Assembly (NCBI RefSeq): GCF_030440515.1
Contig: NZ_CP076543.1
Location: 806,001-870,000, forward strand
Direction of reading: 5' to 3'
Origin: Streptomyces xanthophaeus
GTDB taxonomy: Bacteria; Actinomycetota; Actinomycetes; Streptomycetales; Streptomycetaceae
Length of the DNA stretch: 64,000 bases
Shown here: piece after piece, positions 35,846 to 43,891 of the stretch
Layout: every line of letters begins with the position of its first letter
How positions within the stretch are numbered: the first letter of the stretch is position 1
Notes under the pieces: generated by a model
The model's database searches: none
Seen by the model: the letters and a program-made list of their open reading frames with translations, nothing else
Told to the model about the DNA's origin: nothing
Translations under genes and position numbers: made by a program

Positions 35846-36515
35846 GCCGGCCATGGAACCCGGACCGTACGACGAGGAGCTGACCTCCTTCCTCCCCCGC
35901 TCCCACCCGGCCGACGAGGCGACCAGCGCCACCCTCCTGGACCATGCCGTGTGGGGCATGCCCTCGTCCGAGGAAGACGTGCACTCCACCGCGCCCGCGC
36001 CCTCCGTGCCCGCGCCCTCGATGCCTGCGTCGGGCAGCAGCCTGGCGAACCTCACGGCGGTGTGGCACGGCACCGTCCCCGCGCTTACGGGCGCGCCGTA
36101 CACCGCCGGCGCCCGACGCAGGCGCGGCGTCCTCCGGGGCGGGTTTCTCGTGGCGGGGGCCACGCTCGTGGCTGCGCTGCTCCTCGTCCGGCAGCAGACC
36201 GGCGGTCCGCTGTCGGTGACGGGGGTCACCGTACGTCCCAGCTCCTCGACTGCCGGCTGCGACAGCACCGTGACGGTGCTGGCGACGATCCGCAGCAACG
36301 GGGAAGGCGGAACGGTGAGCTACCGCTGGCACCGCAGTGATGGCACGGTCACCGGCCCGGTGCAGCAGCGGATCGTCCCGAAGGCACGGCTGACCGAGGT
36401 CTCGCTCCGGTGGACCTTCCACGGCCCCGGCTCCGTGCAGGCCACCGCCGTGCTCGAGGTGCAGTCGCCGAACCGAGCCCGCGCCGAGACCACTTTCACC
36501 TACACCTGCCGTTAG
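35823..36515 (+). CDS. Membrane-anchored protein with kinase-ectodomain-like C-terminus
   Basis: About 230 residues. An acidic N-terminal cytoplasmic tail is followed by RRRR and one membrane helix (GGFLVAGATLVAALLLV). The extracellular domain has TVRPSSSTAGCDSTVTVLAT, VSYRWHRSDGTV and a terminal YTC. This repeats the pattern at the end of the preceding kinase (GC near the first strand, IxSNG, Y/TxWxxSxG, final Cys). The ATG at 35823 overlaps the kinase by 23 bases and has AAGGTG upstream; ATG 35853 is the alternative. Probably a substrate or co-receptor of the kinase. Confidence 0.75.
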   Translation: MTATRSSEPAMEPGPYDEELTSFLPRSHPADEATSATLLDHAVWGMPSSEEDVHSTAPAPSVPAPSMPASGSSLANLTAVWHGTVPALTGAPYTAGARRRRGVLRGGFLVAGATLVAALLLVRQQTGGPLSVTGVTVRPSSSTAGCDSTVTVLATIRSNGEGGTVSYRWHRSDGTVTGPVQQRIVPKARLTEVSLRWTFHGPGSVQATAVLEVQSPNRARAETTFTYTCR

Positions 36516-36528
36516 GGTCACAGCGCCT

Positions 36529-36558
36529 CCAGCCGCTCCGGCCGGCTGGAGCGGCTGG
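36529..36558. terminator. Bidirectional terminator hairpin
   Basis: CCAGCCGCTCC (36529-36539) pairs perfectly with GGAGCGGCTGG (36548-36558). It lies between two convergent genes. Confidence 0.75.
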
Positions 36559-36616
36559 CCGGCAGGAGCAGCGGATGGCCCTGGGAGGAGAGCAGCCGGG
36601 CGGCGGCCGCGCCCGA

Positions 36617-38263
36617 TCAGGAATCGGAGCGGAATGCCCCGTGCACGCGCAGGTCGCCGTTGATCGCCACCTTCCCGTCGTTCGTGTGCATGATCCAGGC
36701 GCCTCCGTCACGGACCGACAGATGGGCGCCGGCGTTCACCTTCCCCTGCAGGCGCGACTCGCCTTGGACGCGCAGCATGCCGAGGGTGGTGAGGTCGCCG
36801 GTGACTGTGACCGTGTGGTCCGCCTTCACCTCGCCCTCGGCGTCGAGGCGGCCGTGGACGATCAGCCGCGGCGGGCCGTCCTGTGTCTCCAGCACGTTGT
36901 CGACGCTCAGCCCGCCCTGGAGGGTGAGGCGTTCCTTGACCCGGGCCCGGTGGGTGATCACGTCGTTCAGGTCGGCCTTGTCGGCCGCGACCGTCCCCCA
37001 CTGGCGGCTTCCGGCGCCCTGGAACACGTTCATCCCGGAGGCCGGGAACTCGATCCATCCGTCGGCGGCCGTGCGGCCCTGCACCCACTTGGTGTTGATG
37101 CCGTTCAGGTCCGCCAGATCAGCGGCGACGGTTCCCCAGTCCTGCTTTCCGTCCTTGCGGACGTTCACCCCAGACTGCGGGAACTCGACCCATCCCTTGC
37201 CTGAGTCCCGGTCCCCCACCCACTGGGTGTTGATGCCGTTCACGCTGATCCTGTCGGCCGTGACGGTCCCCAAGTCGCTTCCGCCGCCGCGGCCGACCCT
37301 GATTCCGCCGGACGGGAACCCGATCCACCCGGCGTCGCCCTCGCGCCCCCGGACCAACGCCGCGGTCACGGTATCGACGTCGGCCTTGGCGGCGGAGAGG
37401 GTGCCGGGGGCGTCGGCGGCGTCGCGGATCCGGGCCCCCTGCGCCGTGAAGACGATCCGGCCCCGGTCCGTCGTGCCCTCGACCCATGGGCTGTGGACAC
37501 CGGTCGTCGCGGTGACGCTCTCGAACTCGGGGCTGCGCAGGTGGACGGTGGTGGTGAGGAAGTACCCGGGCTGCTGCCCGCCCGGGGAGGTGGCGATCAG
37601 GGTGTACGTGGCGTCCCGCTCGGGCTCCTGGCCCGCCGCCGGCGACCACTGCCAGCCGGTCGTGCCCTGCGTCGGCGCGACGGGCTGCGAGGATCCGTCC
37701 GGACCCTGGATCCGGTAGGTGAGGGTGTCGGGCCCGTCCCATCGCAGGACGACGTCCTGGCCTCCGGCCACCAGGGACTGCTGCGCACGGAAGTTGCGCG
37801 GGACCTTGGGCAGTTGCTTCAGCAGGCTCAGGGTCACGGGGGTCTTCCGCACGAAGGCGCCGTTCGCCGCCCTCTCCGTCACGCGCAGCAGCACCAGTCC
37901 CGGTGCGCTGGATACGGGGAAGCCGTCCAGGACCAGGGCCATGGAGCCGGCCTCCTGGAACAGCGTGTTCTGCTGGGCGGTCACGGTGAGGACACCCGTG
38001 GTGTCGTCCCATGCGACGATCGGCTCCTCCCCCTTCTTCGTCGCGGTGTTCCGCTCGACCCGGGCGGTGATCGTCTTCGGATGTGCCGTCAGATCACCGT
38101 CCGTCTGGCCGCAGGGCACTCGTATCTCGATGGAGTACCAGATCACCTCGTCCATGGTCGGATTGGAGACGACGATGTAGACCGATCCCTGGCGTTCCTC
38201 GCCCGCGACCGGCACCTGGAGCGGAGCCGGATCGGTGAGTACTTCGTAGTGCAGAGAAGCCAT
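36617..38263 (-). CDS. Repeat-containing fibre-like protein, function unknown
   Basis: About 548 residues, no signal peptide. The N-terminal half is beta-rich with a fibronectin-like segment (VPRNFRAQQ to TVHLRSPEF). The second half has at least three repeats of about 40 residues of the form GTVAADxADLNGINTKWV plus GWIEFPxSGxNV, followed by a tail of short beta repeats (LRVQGESRLQGKVNAG). This looks like a beta-helical or phage tail-fibre-like protein. ATG 38263 has GGGGGTC upstream. No phage or contractile-injection genes are visible in the window. Confidence 0.65.
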   Translation of the reverse strand: MASLHYEVLTDPAPLQVPVAGEERQGSVYIVVSNPTMDEVIWYSIEIRVPCGQTDGDLTAHPKTITARVERNTATKKGEEPIVAWDDTTGVLTVTAQQNTLFQEAGSMALVLDGFPVSSAPGLVLLRVTERAANGAFVRKTPVTLSLLKQLPKVPRNFRAQQSLVAGGQDVVLRWDGPDTLTYRIQGPDGSSQPVAPTQGTTGWQWSPAAGQEPERDATYTLIATSPGGQQPGYFLTTTVHLRSPEFESVTATTGVHSPWVEGTTDRGRIVFTAQGARIRDAADAPGTLSAAKADVDTVTAALVRGREGDAGWIGFPSGGIRVGRGGGSDLGTVTADRISVNGINTQWVGDRDSGKGWVEFPQSGVNVRKDGKQDWGTVAADLADLNGINTKWVQGRTAADGWIEFPASGMNVFQGAGSRQWGTVAADKADLNDVITHRARVKERLTLQGGLSVDNVLETQDGPPRLIVHGRLDAEGEVKADHTVTVTGDLTTLGMLRVQGESRLQGKVNAGAHLSVRDGGAWIMHTNDGKVAINGDLRVHGAFRSDS

Positions 38264-38460
38264 CGCTGAAGACCCCCTGATCACGCTGTCCGACGCTTGC
38301 CCCCGACGGGCGCATCTCCTCCAGAACAGCACTCACCGGACAACCCGACACCCGGATCCGCCCTAACCGGCGCGAAACAGACGTTCGCTGACCGAATCGG
38401 GAATCTCCTACTTTCCGAGAGCGCGGCTCACGGCCCCGCAGGTGTTCGCCAAGACACCTC

Positions 38461-39012
38461 CTACCGGTGGTCGGGAACGTACCGGTAGCCGACGCGGCGC
38501 ACGGTGGATATGCGGTCGCGGTGAACGGGGCCGAGCTTGCGGCGCAGCCTGGCCACGTGGACATCGACGGTACGGCCGTCGCCGATGTGCCCATAACCCC
38601 AGATGCCCGAGATGAGGGCGTCACGGGTGTGGACCGTGTACGGGTGCGCCACGAGGTGGGCCAGCAGGTCGAACTCCAGGTAGGTGAGATCGAGTTCGCG
38701 CCCGTCGACCTCGACCAGCCGCCGCGCGCGGTCGACCCGGATCGCGTCGTCGGAGTGATCGGGTTCCGGGTGCCGAGCCGGCTCCGGCTCGGGGGCCGGA
38801 GGCGTCCCGGGCGCGAGGGGGCGGATCTCCGGGCGTATGCCGTGCGCGCTCATCACCACCACCGGGTCGACGTTCGCGGGCAGGAACACGAGGTATGCGA
38901 CGCGGCCGCCGTCGCTCTCGTCGGCGGGGACGACGGGCGGACGGTCGCCGACCAGTTGGAGGCGCGGGGCCGGGGAACGGCGGAGGGCGGGTGCGGGAAT
39001 TGCGGTGGTCAC
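38461..39012 (-). CDS. Winged-helix transcriptional regulator of the sulfur locus
   Basis: 183 residues. The C-terminal OmpR-type DNA-binding domain (ELDLTYLEFDLLAHLVAHPY, then DGRTVDVHVARLRRKLG, RVGYRYVP) is not attached to a receiver domain. The N-terminal part has VAYLVFLPANVDPVVV, possibly a small sensing module. GTG 39012 was chosen because AAGGGG precedes it, and the longer frame would run across the leader-peptide region. A short leader ORF with a conserved cysteine lies 225 bases upstream on the same strand, so expression is probably cysteine-responsive. Confidence 0.82.
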   Translation of the reverse strand: MTTAIPAPALRRSPAPRLQLVGDRPPVVPADESDGGRVAYLVFLPANVDPVVVMSAHGIRPEIRPLAPGTPPAPEPEPARHPEPDHSDDAIRVDRARRLVEVDGRELDLTYLEFDLLAHLVAHPYTVHTRDALISGIWGYGHIGDGRTVDVHVARLRRKLGPVHRDRISTVRRVGYRYVPDHR

Positions 39013-39237
39013 GGTGAGCCCCTTCGGCTGCTCGGAGTCGGATACGGATGCCGGGTGTTCGGCCACGACGGGGCAGGGGTCTCCGCAACGGATGCGAGCG
39101 GGAGGATCGGCGCGTCGCACGCCGGCCGGACCCGTACGGCTCAGAGGCCGGGGGGAGGGACGGCGAGCGCGGCGCGCGGAGACGAACGACAGCCGGCAGA
39201 CCGGCGCGCGTCGAGGAATCACCCTGTCGAAGAAGCC

Positions 39238-39321
39238 CTAAACGGGTCGGCAGACGGCGCTGGCGACGCGACGGAAGTCAACGTGCCTGCGGCGTACGAG
39301 CAACGGCTGCGACGGGGACAT
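39238..39321 (-). CDS. Cysteine-containing leader peptide upstream of the winged-helix gene
   Basis: A 27-residue ORF: MSPSQPLLVRRRHVDFRRVA then SAVCRPV and TAG. It matches RRH(I/V)D(L/F)xRxxSA(I/V)C, shared with the peptide at 41827 and with Streptomyces putative leader peptides found before sulfur genes. The Cys codon lies four codons before the stop, as expected for attenuation by cysteine supply. It is too short for ordinary gene finding and lies just downstream of the CCTATC..GGGAA element. Confidence 0.75.
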   Translation of the reverse strand: MSPSQPLLVRRRHVDFRRVASAVCRPV

Positions 39322-39359
39322 GGCCACATGGTGGGGTGCGCGGCGGGCACGCGTCAACA

Positions 39360-39387
39360 CTTCCCTACTGATTGGATAGGAAATAAC
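39360..39387 (-). promoter_or_regulatory. CCTATC...GGGAA element upstream of the winged-helix leader
   Basis: On the minus strand: CCTATC-CAATCAGTA-GGGAAG, preceded by TTATTT. It is one of three similar elements in the locus and lies 39 bases before the leader ATG. Confidence 0.6.
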
Positions 39388-39482
39388 CGCCGACAGGCCT
39401 CTGACCTGCATCGTCTTTCATTCCGAGATCGAAGCGTCCACCATCCGGTCACGCTCTTGCCGGGCAGGCCGCTTGGGGCGAG

Positions 39483-39516
39483 TATTCCTATCACTCCGAT
39501 GGGAAAGGTAGGAATA
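39483..39516 (+). promoter_or_regulatory. 34-base palindromic element upstream of the acyl-CoA dehydrogenase homologue
   Basis: TATTCCTA (39483-39490) and TAGGAATA (39509-39516) are perfect arms separated by 18 bases; inside is CCTATC-ACTCCGAT-GGGAAAG. The site at 41780 has the same arms (one or two changes) and exactly the same 18-base spacing. Candidate operator for the Rrf2 or winged-helix regulator. Confidence 0.65.
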
Positions 39517-39815
39517 CGGTGAACTGCGGTCGCGCGGGGCACTGACGCTGCCGGCATCCGCCGGGCTCGGCGCCCGGCCCGTGCGCGTGTCCGCAGAGCC
39601 GACCGGCGTCCTCGCGCACCACCATGTGCCGCTCGGCCGCTGCGTCGGAGCGTTGCCTCGGATGATCTCCGGAGCCCACCGCAGGCGCCCGCGCAGCCCG
39701 GCGGAACGTCCAGTGCAGCGGCCTGCCCACCCACCCCCGCCTCCCCTCCCTCGCTCCCCTCCCGCACGTTCAGCAACCGGCCGACGCCGCCCGACCATGT
39801 TCCGGAGTTGTCGAC

Positions 39816-39893
39816 ATGACGACCGCCATCCCCCATGGCACCGCTGTCCACCCAGCCCACGCACCACGCAGCGACACCCGGGCCTGTCGGTGA
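39816..39893 (+). CDS. 25-residue ORF overlapping the acyl-CoA dehydrogenase start
   Basis: MTTAIPHGTAVHPAHAPRSD then TRACR and TGA. The stop overlaps the downstream GTG start as GTGA, the classic layout for translational coupling. It lacks RRHVDL but has a Cys codon next to last, so it may be another leader. The start MTTAIP resembles the winged-helix protein start VTTAIP. Confidence 0.45.
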   Translation: MTTAIPHGTAVHPAHAPRSDTRACR

Positions 39894-41098
39894 CGCCGGT
39901 GCCGACGACACCGGGCACCGCCGGCCACCGATCCACCGACTCACAGCGCCGCGCACTCCTGCGTACCGCCCGCGATGTGGCGGACGACCTCGCAGCGGAC
40001 GCCATCGTCCGCGATCAGGCGGGCAAGGAACCGACCGACGAGACGGCCCGGCTGCGCGAGGCCGGCCTGCCGGCGGCGCTCACCCCGCCCGGGCCGGGCC
40101 GCGGGGCGGACTGGGCCACCGGATGCGCCGTCATACGGGAGATCGCCGCGGCGGACAGCTCGGTCGGCGACGTACTCGCCCGCCACTACGTGCACACGTG
40201 GAGCGGACGTTTCTACGCGAGCCCCGAGCACGCGACCGCCCTCGAAGAGGAGTCGGTGCGCGGGCAGTGGCTGTGGACCGGCGCGGTCCGCACTCCTCGG
40301 CCCGACGACGACGCGGAGGGACCGGACCTCACGCTCAGGCGGCACGCCACCGGCTACGTGCTGAGCGGGCGCCGGGCCGTGGACACCGCGGTGGCCACGG
40401 CCGACCAGATCGTGGTCGACGCCGTCTGCGCCGCGAACGGCGAGGTCCTCGTCGTACGGATCCCACCCGGCGCACGGGGCGTGACGGTCGAGCCCGCCCA
40501 CGATCGCCTCGGGCAGCGCGTCGCCGGCGCGGGCGAGGTCGTCCTCGACCGGGTCACCGTCACGCCCGAGCAGGTACTGGGCCGCCGGCCGCACGACGAG
40601 GAGTCGACCGCACCCTTCACCGCGCTCGCGGAGCCGGCGCTCCGGCTCGCCCTGTGCCACGTCGGCCTCGGCATCGCCGAGGGCGCCCTCACCGAGGCGC
40701 GCGACCTCAGCAGGGGCGGCCGCGCACACCGGCTTCCCGGCGAGGACCCGGATCTCTTCCTGACCTACGGGGAACTCGCCTCCGCCGCCCAGACGGCCAC
40801 CGCCGTGGTCGACCGGGCGACGGACGTGATGGCGCAGGCCCTCGACGCGGGGCCGCACCTCGACGCGGAAGGAGCCGCGGGCGTCGCAGCCCTGGTCGCC
40901 ACGGCCGAGACCGTGACGTCGAAGGCCGCCCTGCGCATCACCGCCCGGGTGCTGGAACTCGCCGACGCGCCCGGCCTGGACCGGTTCTGGCGCAACGCCC
41001 GGGTCCTGACGGCCCACCGCCCTGTCGCGCACCGCCTGCGTTCCATCGGCGAGCACTACCTCAACGGCTCCCACCGCCCGGTGGCCGCCTTCCGCTGA
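39890..41098 (+). CDS. Acyl-CoA dehydrogenase-fold flavoenzyme (SfnB/DszC-like)
   Basis: About 402 residues of the acyl-CoA dehydrogenase superfamily. Segments include AADSSVGDVLARHYVHTWS, GYVLSGRRAVDTAVATADQI and the C-terminal helical bundle with VARxLEL-like ARVLELADAPGLDRFWRNAR. SfnB- and DszC-type members oxidise organosulfur compounds using reduced flavin, and the neighbouring sulfonate-type binding protein and Rrf2 regulator fit that. GTG 39890 overlaps the small upstream ORF by 4 bases; earlier frames upstream look non-coding. The specific substrate is unknown. Confidence 0.85.
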   Translation: MTPVPTTPGTAGHRSTDSQRRALLRTARDVADDLAADAIVRDQAGKEPTDETARLREAGLPAALTPPGPGRGADWATGCAVIREIAAADSSVGDVLARHYVHTWSGRFYASPEHATALEEESVRGQWLWTGAVRTPRPDDDAEGPDLTLRRHATGYVLSGRRAVDTAVATADQIVVDAVCAANGEVLVVRIPPGARGVTVEPAHDRLGQRVAGAGEVVLDRVTVTPEQVLGRRPHDEESTAPFTALAEPALRLALCHVGLGIAEGALTEARDLSRGGRAHRLPGEDPDLFLTYGELASAAQTATAVVDRATDVMAQALDAGPHLDAEGAAGVAALVATAETVTSKAALRITARVLELADAPGLDRFWRNARVLTAHRPVAHRLRSIGEHYLNGSHRPVAAFR

Positions 41099-41223
41099 CG
41101 CACGACACGGCATTGCTCCGGTCGCGGGCCCGCGACCCGCCCCCGGCTGCCGGGTACCCGTACCCGGCAGCCGGCTGCCACCCATGGCGTACACGGGCCG
41201 CAGCCATGCCAGATAATGTCCGT

Positions 41224-41682
41224 ATGCGGATCTCAGCCAGGGCGGACTATGCGGTACGGGCCGCGCTGCAGCTTGCCGCGTCACAGGATGACGGGCCGGT
41301 GAAGGCAGAGGCCATCGCCGACGCCCAGGACATCCCGCACAAGTTCCTCGAGGGCATCCTGAACGACATGCGCCGGGGCGGTCTCGTGCTCAGCCAGCGA
41401 GGCGGGAACGGCGGCTACCGGCTGGCCAAGCCCGCTCAATCCATCAGCGTCGCGGATGTGATCCGCGTCGTGGACGGACCGCTCGTCTCGGTGCGCGGAG
41501 TCCGCCCGCCGGACCTGTCCTACACCGGCCCCGCCCAGGCGCTGCTCCCCCTGTGGATCGCGCTGCGGGCCAATGTGCGCGAGATCCTCGACGGCGTGAC
41601 GCTCGCCGACATCGCGTCGGCCGATCTGCCCGCCGACGTATCGGCACTGGCCGACACCCCCGGCGCCTGGACCAATCCCTAA
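41224..41682 (+). CDS. Rrf2-family transcriptional regulator
   Basis: A 152-residue Rrf2 protein: MRISARADYAVRAALQLA, then AIADAQDIPHKFLEGILNDM recognition helix, SQRGGNGGYRLAKP wing and ISVADVIRVVDGPL. The three cysteines that hold an Fe-S cluster in IscR/NsrR are absent, as in CymR, the sulfur-metabolism repressor of Firmicutes. A GATAAT-like -10 lies 6 bases before ATG 41224, suggesting a leaderless message. An alternative ATG is at 41206. Confidence 0.9.
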   Translation: MRISARADYAVRAALQLAASQDDGPVKAEAIADAQDIPHKFLEGILNDMRRGGLVLSQRGGNGGYRLAKPAQSISVADVIRVVDGPLVSVRGVRPPDLSYTGPAQALLPLWIALRANVREILDGVTLADIASADLPADVSALADTPGAWTNP

Positions 41683-41779
41683 CCCCACACCCCTCGCCCC
41701 ACCTGCACGTTCTCGCATGTCGAGATCTCTGCATCCAGTATGCGGACAGCCCCTTGGGGCGGGTCTCCGCCTCTGCCAA

Positions 41780-41813
41780 TATGCCTACCAACCAGGTGGG
41801 AAAACTAGGAATC
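41780..41813 (+). promoter_or_regulatory. CCTACC...GGGAA element upstream of the SBP leader
   Basis: TATGCCTA-N18-TAGGAATC, with CCTACC-AACCAGGT-GGGAAAAC inside. Same 18-base arm spacing as the 39483 site. The TAGGAAT may double as a -10 box just ahead of the leader. Confidence 0.65.
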
Positions 41814-41826
41814 CAGGGAGGTGGCC

Positions 41827-41925
41827 GTGCGAACACTGCACCACGCAGGCCGGATGCTGCCTCTGACCTCCCGCCGGCACATCGACCTGGTCCGCACGTC
41901 CAGCGCCATCTGTCAGTCCGGCTGA
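41827..41925 (+). CDS. Cysteine-containing leader peptide upstream of the sulfonate-binding protein gene
   Basis: A 32-residue ORF from GTG: VRTLHHAGRMLPLTSRRHID then LVRTSSAICQSG and TGA. GGGAGG lies 5 bases before the GTG; an internal ATG at 41854 is the alternative. It carries the RRHIDLxRxxSAIC signature of Streptomyces putative leader peptides. The single Cys codon near the end, followed by 241 untranslated bases before the lipoprotein gene, fits cysteine-dependent control. Confidence 0.82.
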   Translation: MRTLHHAGRMLPLTSRRHIDLVRTSSAICQSG

Positions 41926-42166
41926 CGCGCCTCGCCGGGCCCGGCCCCACACGCAGGTCATCACTGGGCGCCACCCCGGCCCCTCGGCCGACCTCACCCG
42001 CCGTCTGCCTTCGAGCGCGGGCGTCCGTCCGGCATCCCCTCCCCGGTCTGCAACCGCGAACCCGCCGCCGACGGCCGGGAGTGACTTCCGTGTGTGCCGA
42101 TGGCTTCGCGTCGCCCTGCTCCGTCCCCGCAGCTCCCTGAACACCATCCCGTGAAAGGACACCTCC

Positions 42167-43279
42167 GTGTCTGCCGCAAGACCGCTCACCGCCCTGCGTG
42201 CCATCGCCGTCACCGTGACCCTTCCCCTCCTCCTCACCGCTTGCGGCTACGGCTCCGAGGCGAAGAAGGAGGACGACAAGTCCGCCGACACCGCGGCCGA
42301 TGCAGGCAAGAAGCTGTCCGCCTCCGAGGTCCGGATCGGGTACTTCCCCAACCTCACCCACGCCACCGCGCTGGTCGGCCTCCAGGAAGGCCTGATCGAG
42401 AAGGAACTCAACGGCACCAAGATCAAGCCGCAGTCCTTCAACGCCGGCCCGTCCGAGATCGAAGCCCTCAACGGCGGCTCTCTCGACATCGGCTTCATCG
42501 GCCCCTCGCCGTCCATCAACGGCTACGTCAAGTCCAAGGGCTCCAACCTGCGGATCATCTCCGGATCCGCCTCCGGCGGCGTCAAGCTCGTCGTCAACCC
42601 GGACAAGATCAAAACCCTCGACGACCTCAAGGGCAAGAAGATCGCCACCCCCCAGAAGGGGAACACCCAGGACGTCGCCTTCCTCAACTGGATCTCCGAG
42701 AAGGGCTGGAAGGTCGACCCCGAATCCGGCAAGGGCGACGTCTCCGTCGTCCGCACCGACAACAAGGTCACCCCCGACGCCTTCAAGCAGGGCTCCATCG
42801 ACGGCGCCTGGGTCCCCGAACCCACCGCCTCCAAGCTCGTCTCCGACGGCGGCTCCGTCCTCCTCGACGAGACCAGCCTGTGGCCCGACAAGAAGTTCGT
42901 GATCACGAACATCATCGTGTCGCAGAAGTTCCTCGAGGAGCACCCCGACGTCGTCGAGGCCGTGCTACGCGGCACCGTGAAGACCAACGAGTGGATCCAC
43001 GCCAACCAGGACAAGGCCAAGGCCTCCGCCAACGCACGCCTCGAAGCCGAAGGCGGCAAGCCCCTCGACGCCAAGGTCATCGACCCCGCCTGGCCCAGCA
43101 TCGCCATCACCGACGACCCGCTGGCCGCCACCCTGAAGACCCAGTCCGAATGGGCGGTCAAGGCCAAGCTCATCGAGGAGCCCGACCTCGCCGGCATCTA
43201 CGACCTCACACTCCTCAACAAGGTCCTCAAGGCCGCCGGCAAGCCCGAGGTCTCCGACGCCGGCCTCGGCGCCAAGTAG
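42167..43279 (+). CDS. ABC-type aliphatic sulfonate substrate-binding lipoprotein (SsuA-like)
   Basis: A 370-residue lipoprotein with lipobox LLLTACGYG (Cys26). The binding domain has VRIGYFPNLTHATALVG, LNGGSLDIGFIGPSPSINGY and the late FVITNIIVSQKFLEEHP, typical of SsuA/nitrate-taurine binding proteins. It would capture a sulfonate or similar oxyanion outside the membrane. GTG 42167 has AAAGGA upstream. No permease or ATPase gene follows; a strong terminator does, so it must use transporter parts encoded elsewhere, or this is an orphan receptor. Confidence 0.9.
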   Translation: MSAARPLTALRAIAVTVTLPLLLTACGYGSEAKKEDDKSADTAADAGKKLSASEVRIGYFPNLTHATALVGLQEGLIEKELNGTKIKPQSFNAGPSEIEALNGGSLDIGFIGPSPSINGYVKSKGSNLRIISGSASGGVKLVVNPDKIKTLDDLKGKKIATPQKGNTQDVAFLNWISEKGWKVDPESGKGDVSVVRTDNKVTPDAFKQGSIDGAWVPEPTASKLVSDGGSVLLDETSLWPDKKFVITNIIVSQKFLEEHPDVVEAVLRGTVKTNEWIHANQDKAKASANARLEAEGGKPLDAKVIDPAWPSIAITDDPLAATLKTQSEWAVKAKLIEEPDLAGIYDLTLLNKVLKAAGKPEVSDAGLGAK

Positions 43280-43321
43280 TTCCTGACCGGTCGAGCTGAT
43301 CGAGGACGGGCCACGGGAAGC

Positions 43322-43374
43322 CCGCACGGGGCAGGGCCGGACCGCGCATCGCGGTCCGGCCCTGCCCCGTGCGG
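43322..43374. terminator. Very strong bidirectional terminator
   Basis: Perfect 24-base arms (43322-43345 and 43351-43374, core GGGGCAGGGCCGGACCGC) around the loop GCATC. It lies between the convergent lipoprotein and DUF6243 genes. Confidence 0.9.
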
Positions 43375-43397
43375 TGCCGCCTTGCGGCGGCGGTGCG

Positions 43398-43613
43398 TCA
43401 GCCCTGTGCGGTGTCGTCGCCCGCCTGCCCGGTGCCCTCGGCGGCGCCCGCCTTCTCGCGCATCTTGCGCACCAGCTCCGCCTTCTGGTCGGCCGCGCCC
43501 CGGCGGTCGAGGTTGCGGTGCGGACCGTTGTTCTGCCGTTCGGCGCGGGACAGCCTCTTGCGCTGGCCGCCGCCCTGGCCCACGGGGTTGTTGATGTTCT
43601 TGCTCACGGTCAC
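43398..43613 (-). CDS. DUF6243 family small basic protein
   Basis: 71 residues: MTVSKNINNPVGQGGGQRKR, then LSRAERQNNGPHRNL, a charged helix ADQKAELVRKMREKA and a Gly/Gln-rich end. This is the common Streptomyces DUF6243 protein of unknown function. GTG 43613 with GGGAGAA upstream. Monocistronic, convergent with the sulfonate-binding protein gene. Confidence 0.85.
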   Translation of the reverse strand: MTVSKNINNPVGQGGGQRKRLSRAERQNNGPHRNLDRRGAADQKAELVRKMREKAGAAEGTGQAGDDTAQG

Positions 43614-43891
43614 GGGTTCTCCCGGTAATGATGTGAAGTGATCTGCGGATTCATCGGTGGGGGACGGGCAGCGACGTCGAAGGACGTCGGCAGGGGCCCA
43701 TCACGCCCTCACTCGTGGATCGGCCTCTGGAAGAACATGACAAAGACGGTACCCGGTTCCGCCGGCCCCTCACGCCAACCCTTTCGCCACCCGGGCACAC
43801 GGGAGGTCGCCGGTGCGGGCTCCGGACGTGTGCGCACGTGTGCGCGCACCGCGTCGTCGCCCCGCGGGCGGGCGGACGTCGCCCGCGCGGC

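Noticed and set aside
39520..39546. An 8-codon GTG frame with a Cys directly after the 39483 element
   Set aside because: Too short and lacks the RRHxDL motif; no support as a leader.
43673..43690. CGACGTC-GAAG-GACGTCG hairpin upstream of DUF6243
   Set aside because: Small 7-base stem in a region where no transcript clearly ends; not enough to call a terminator.
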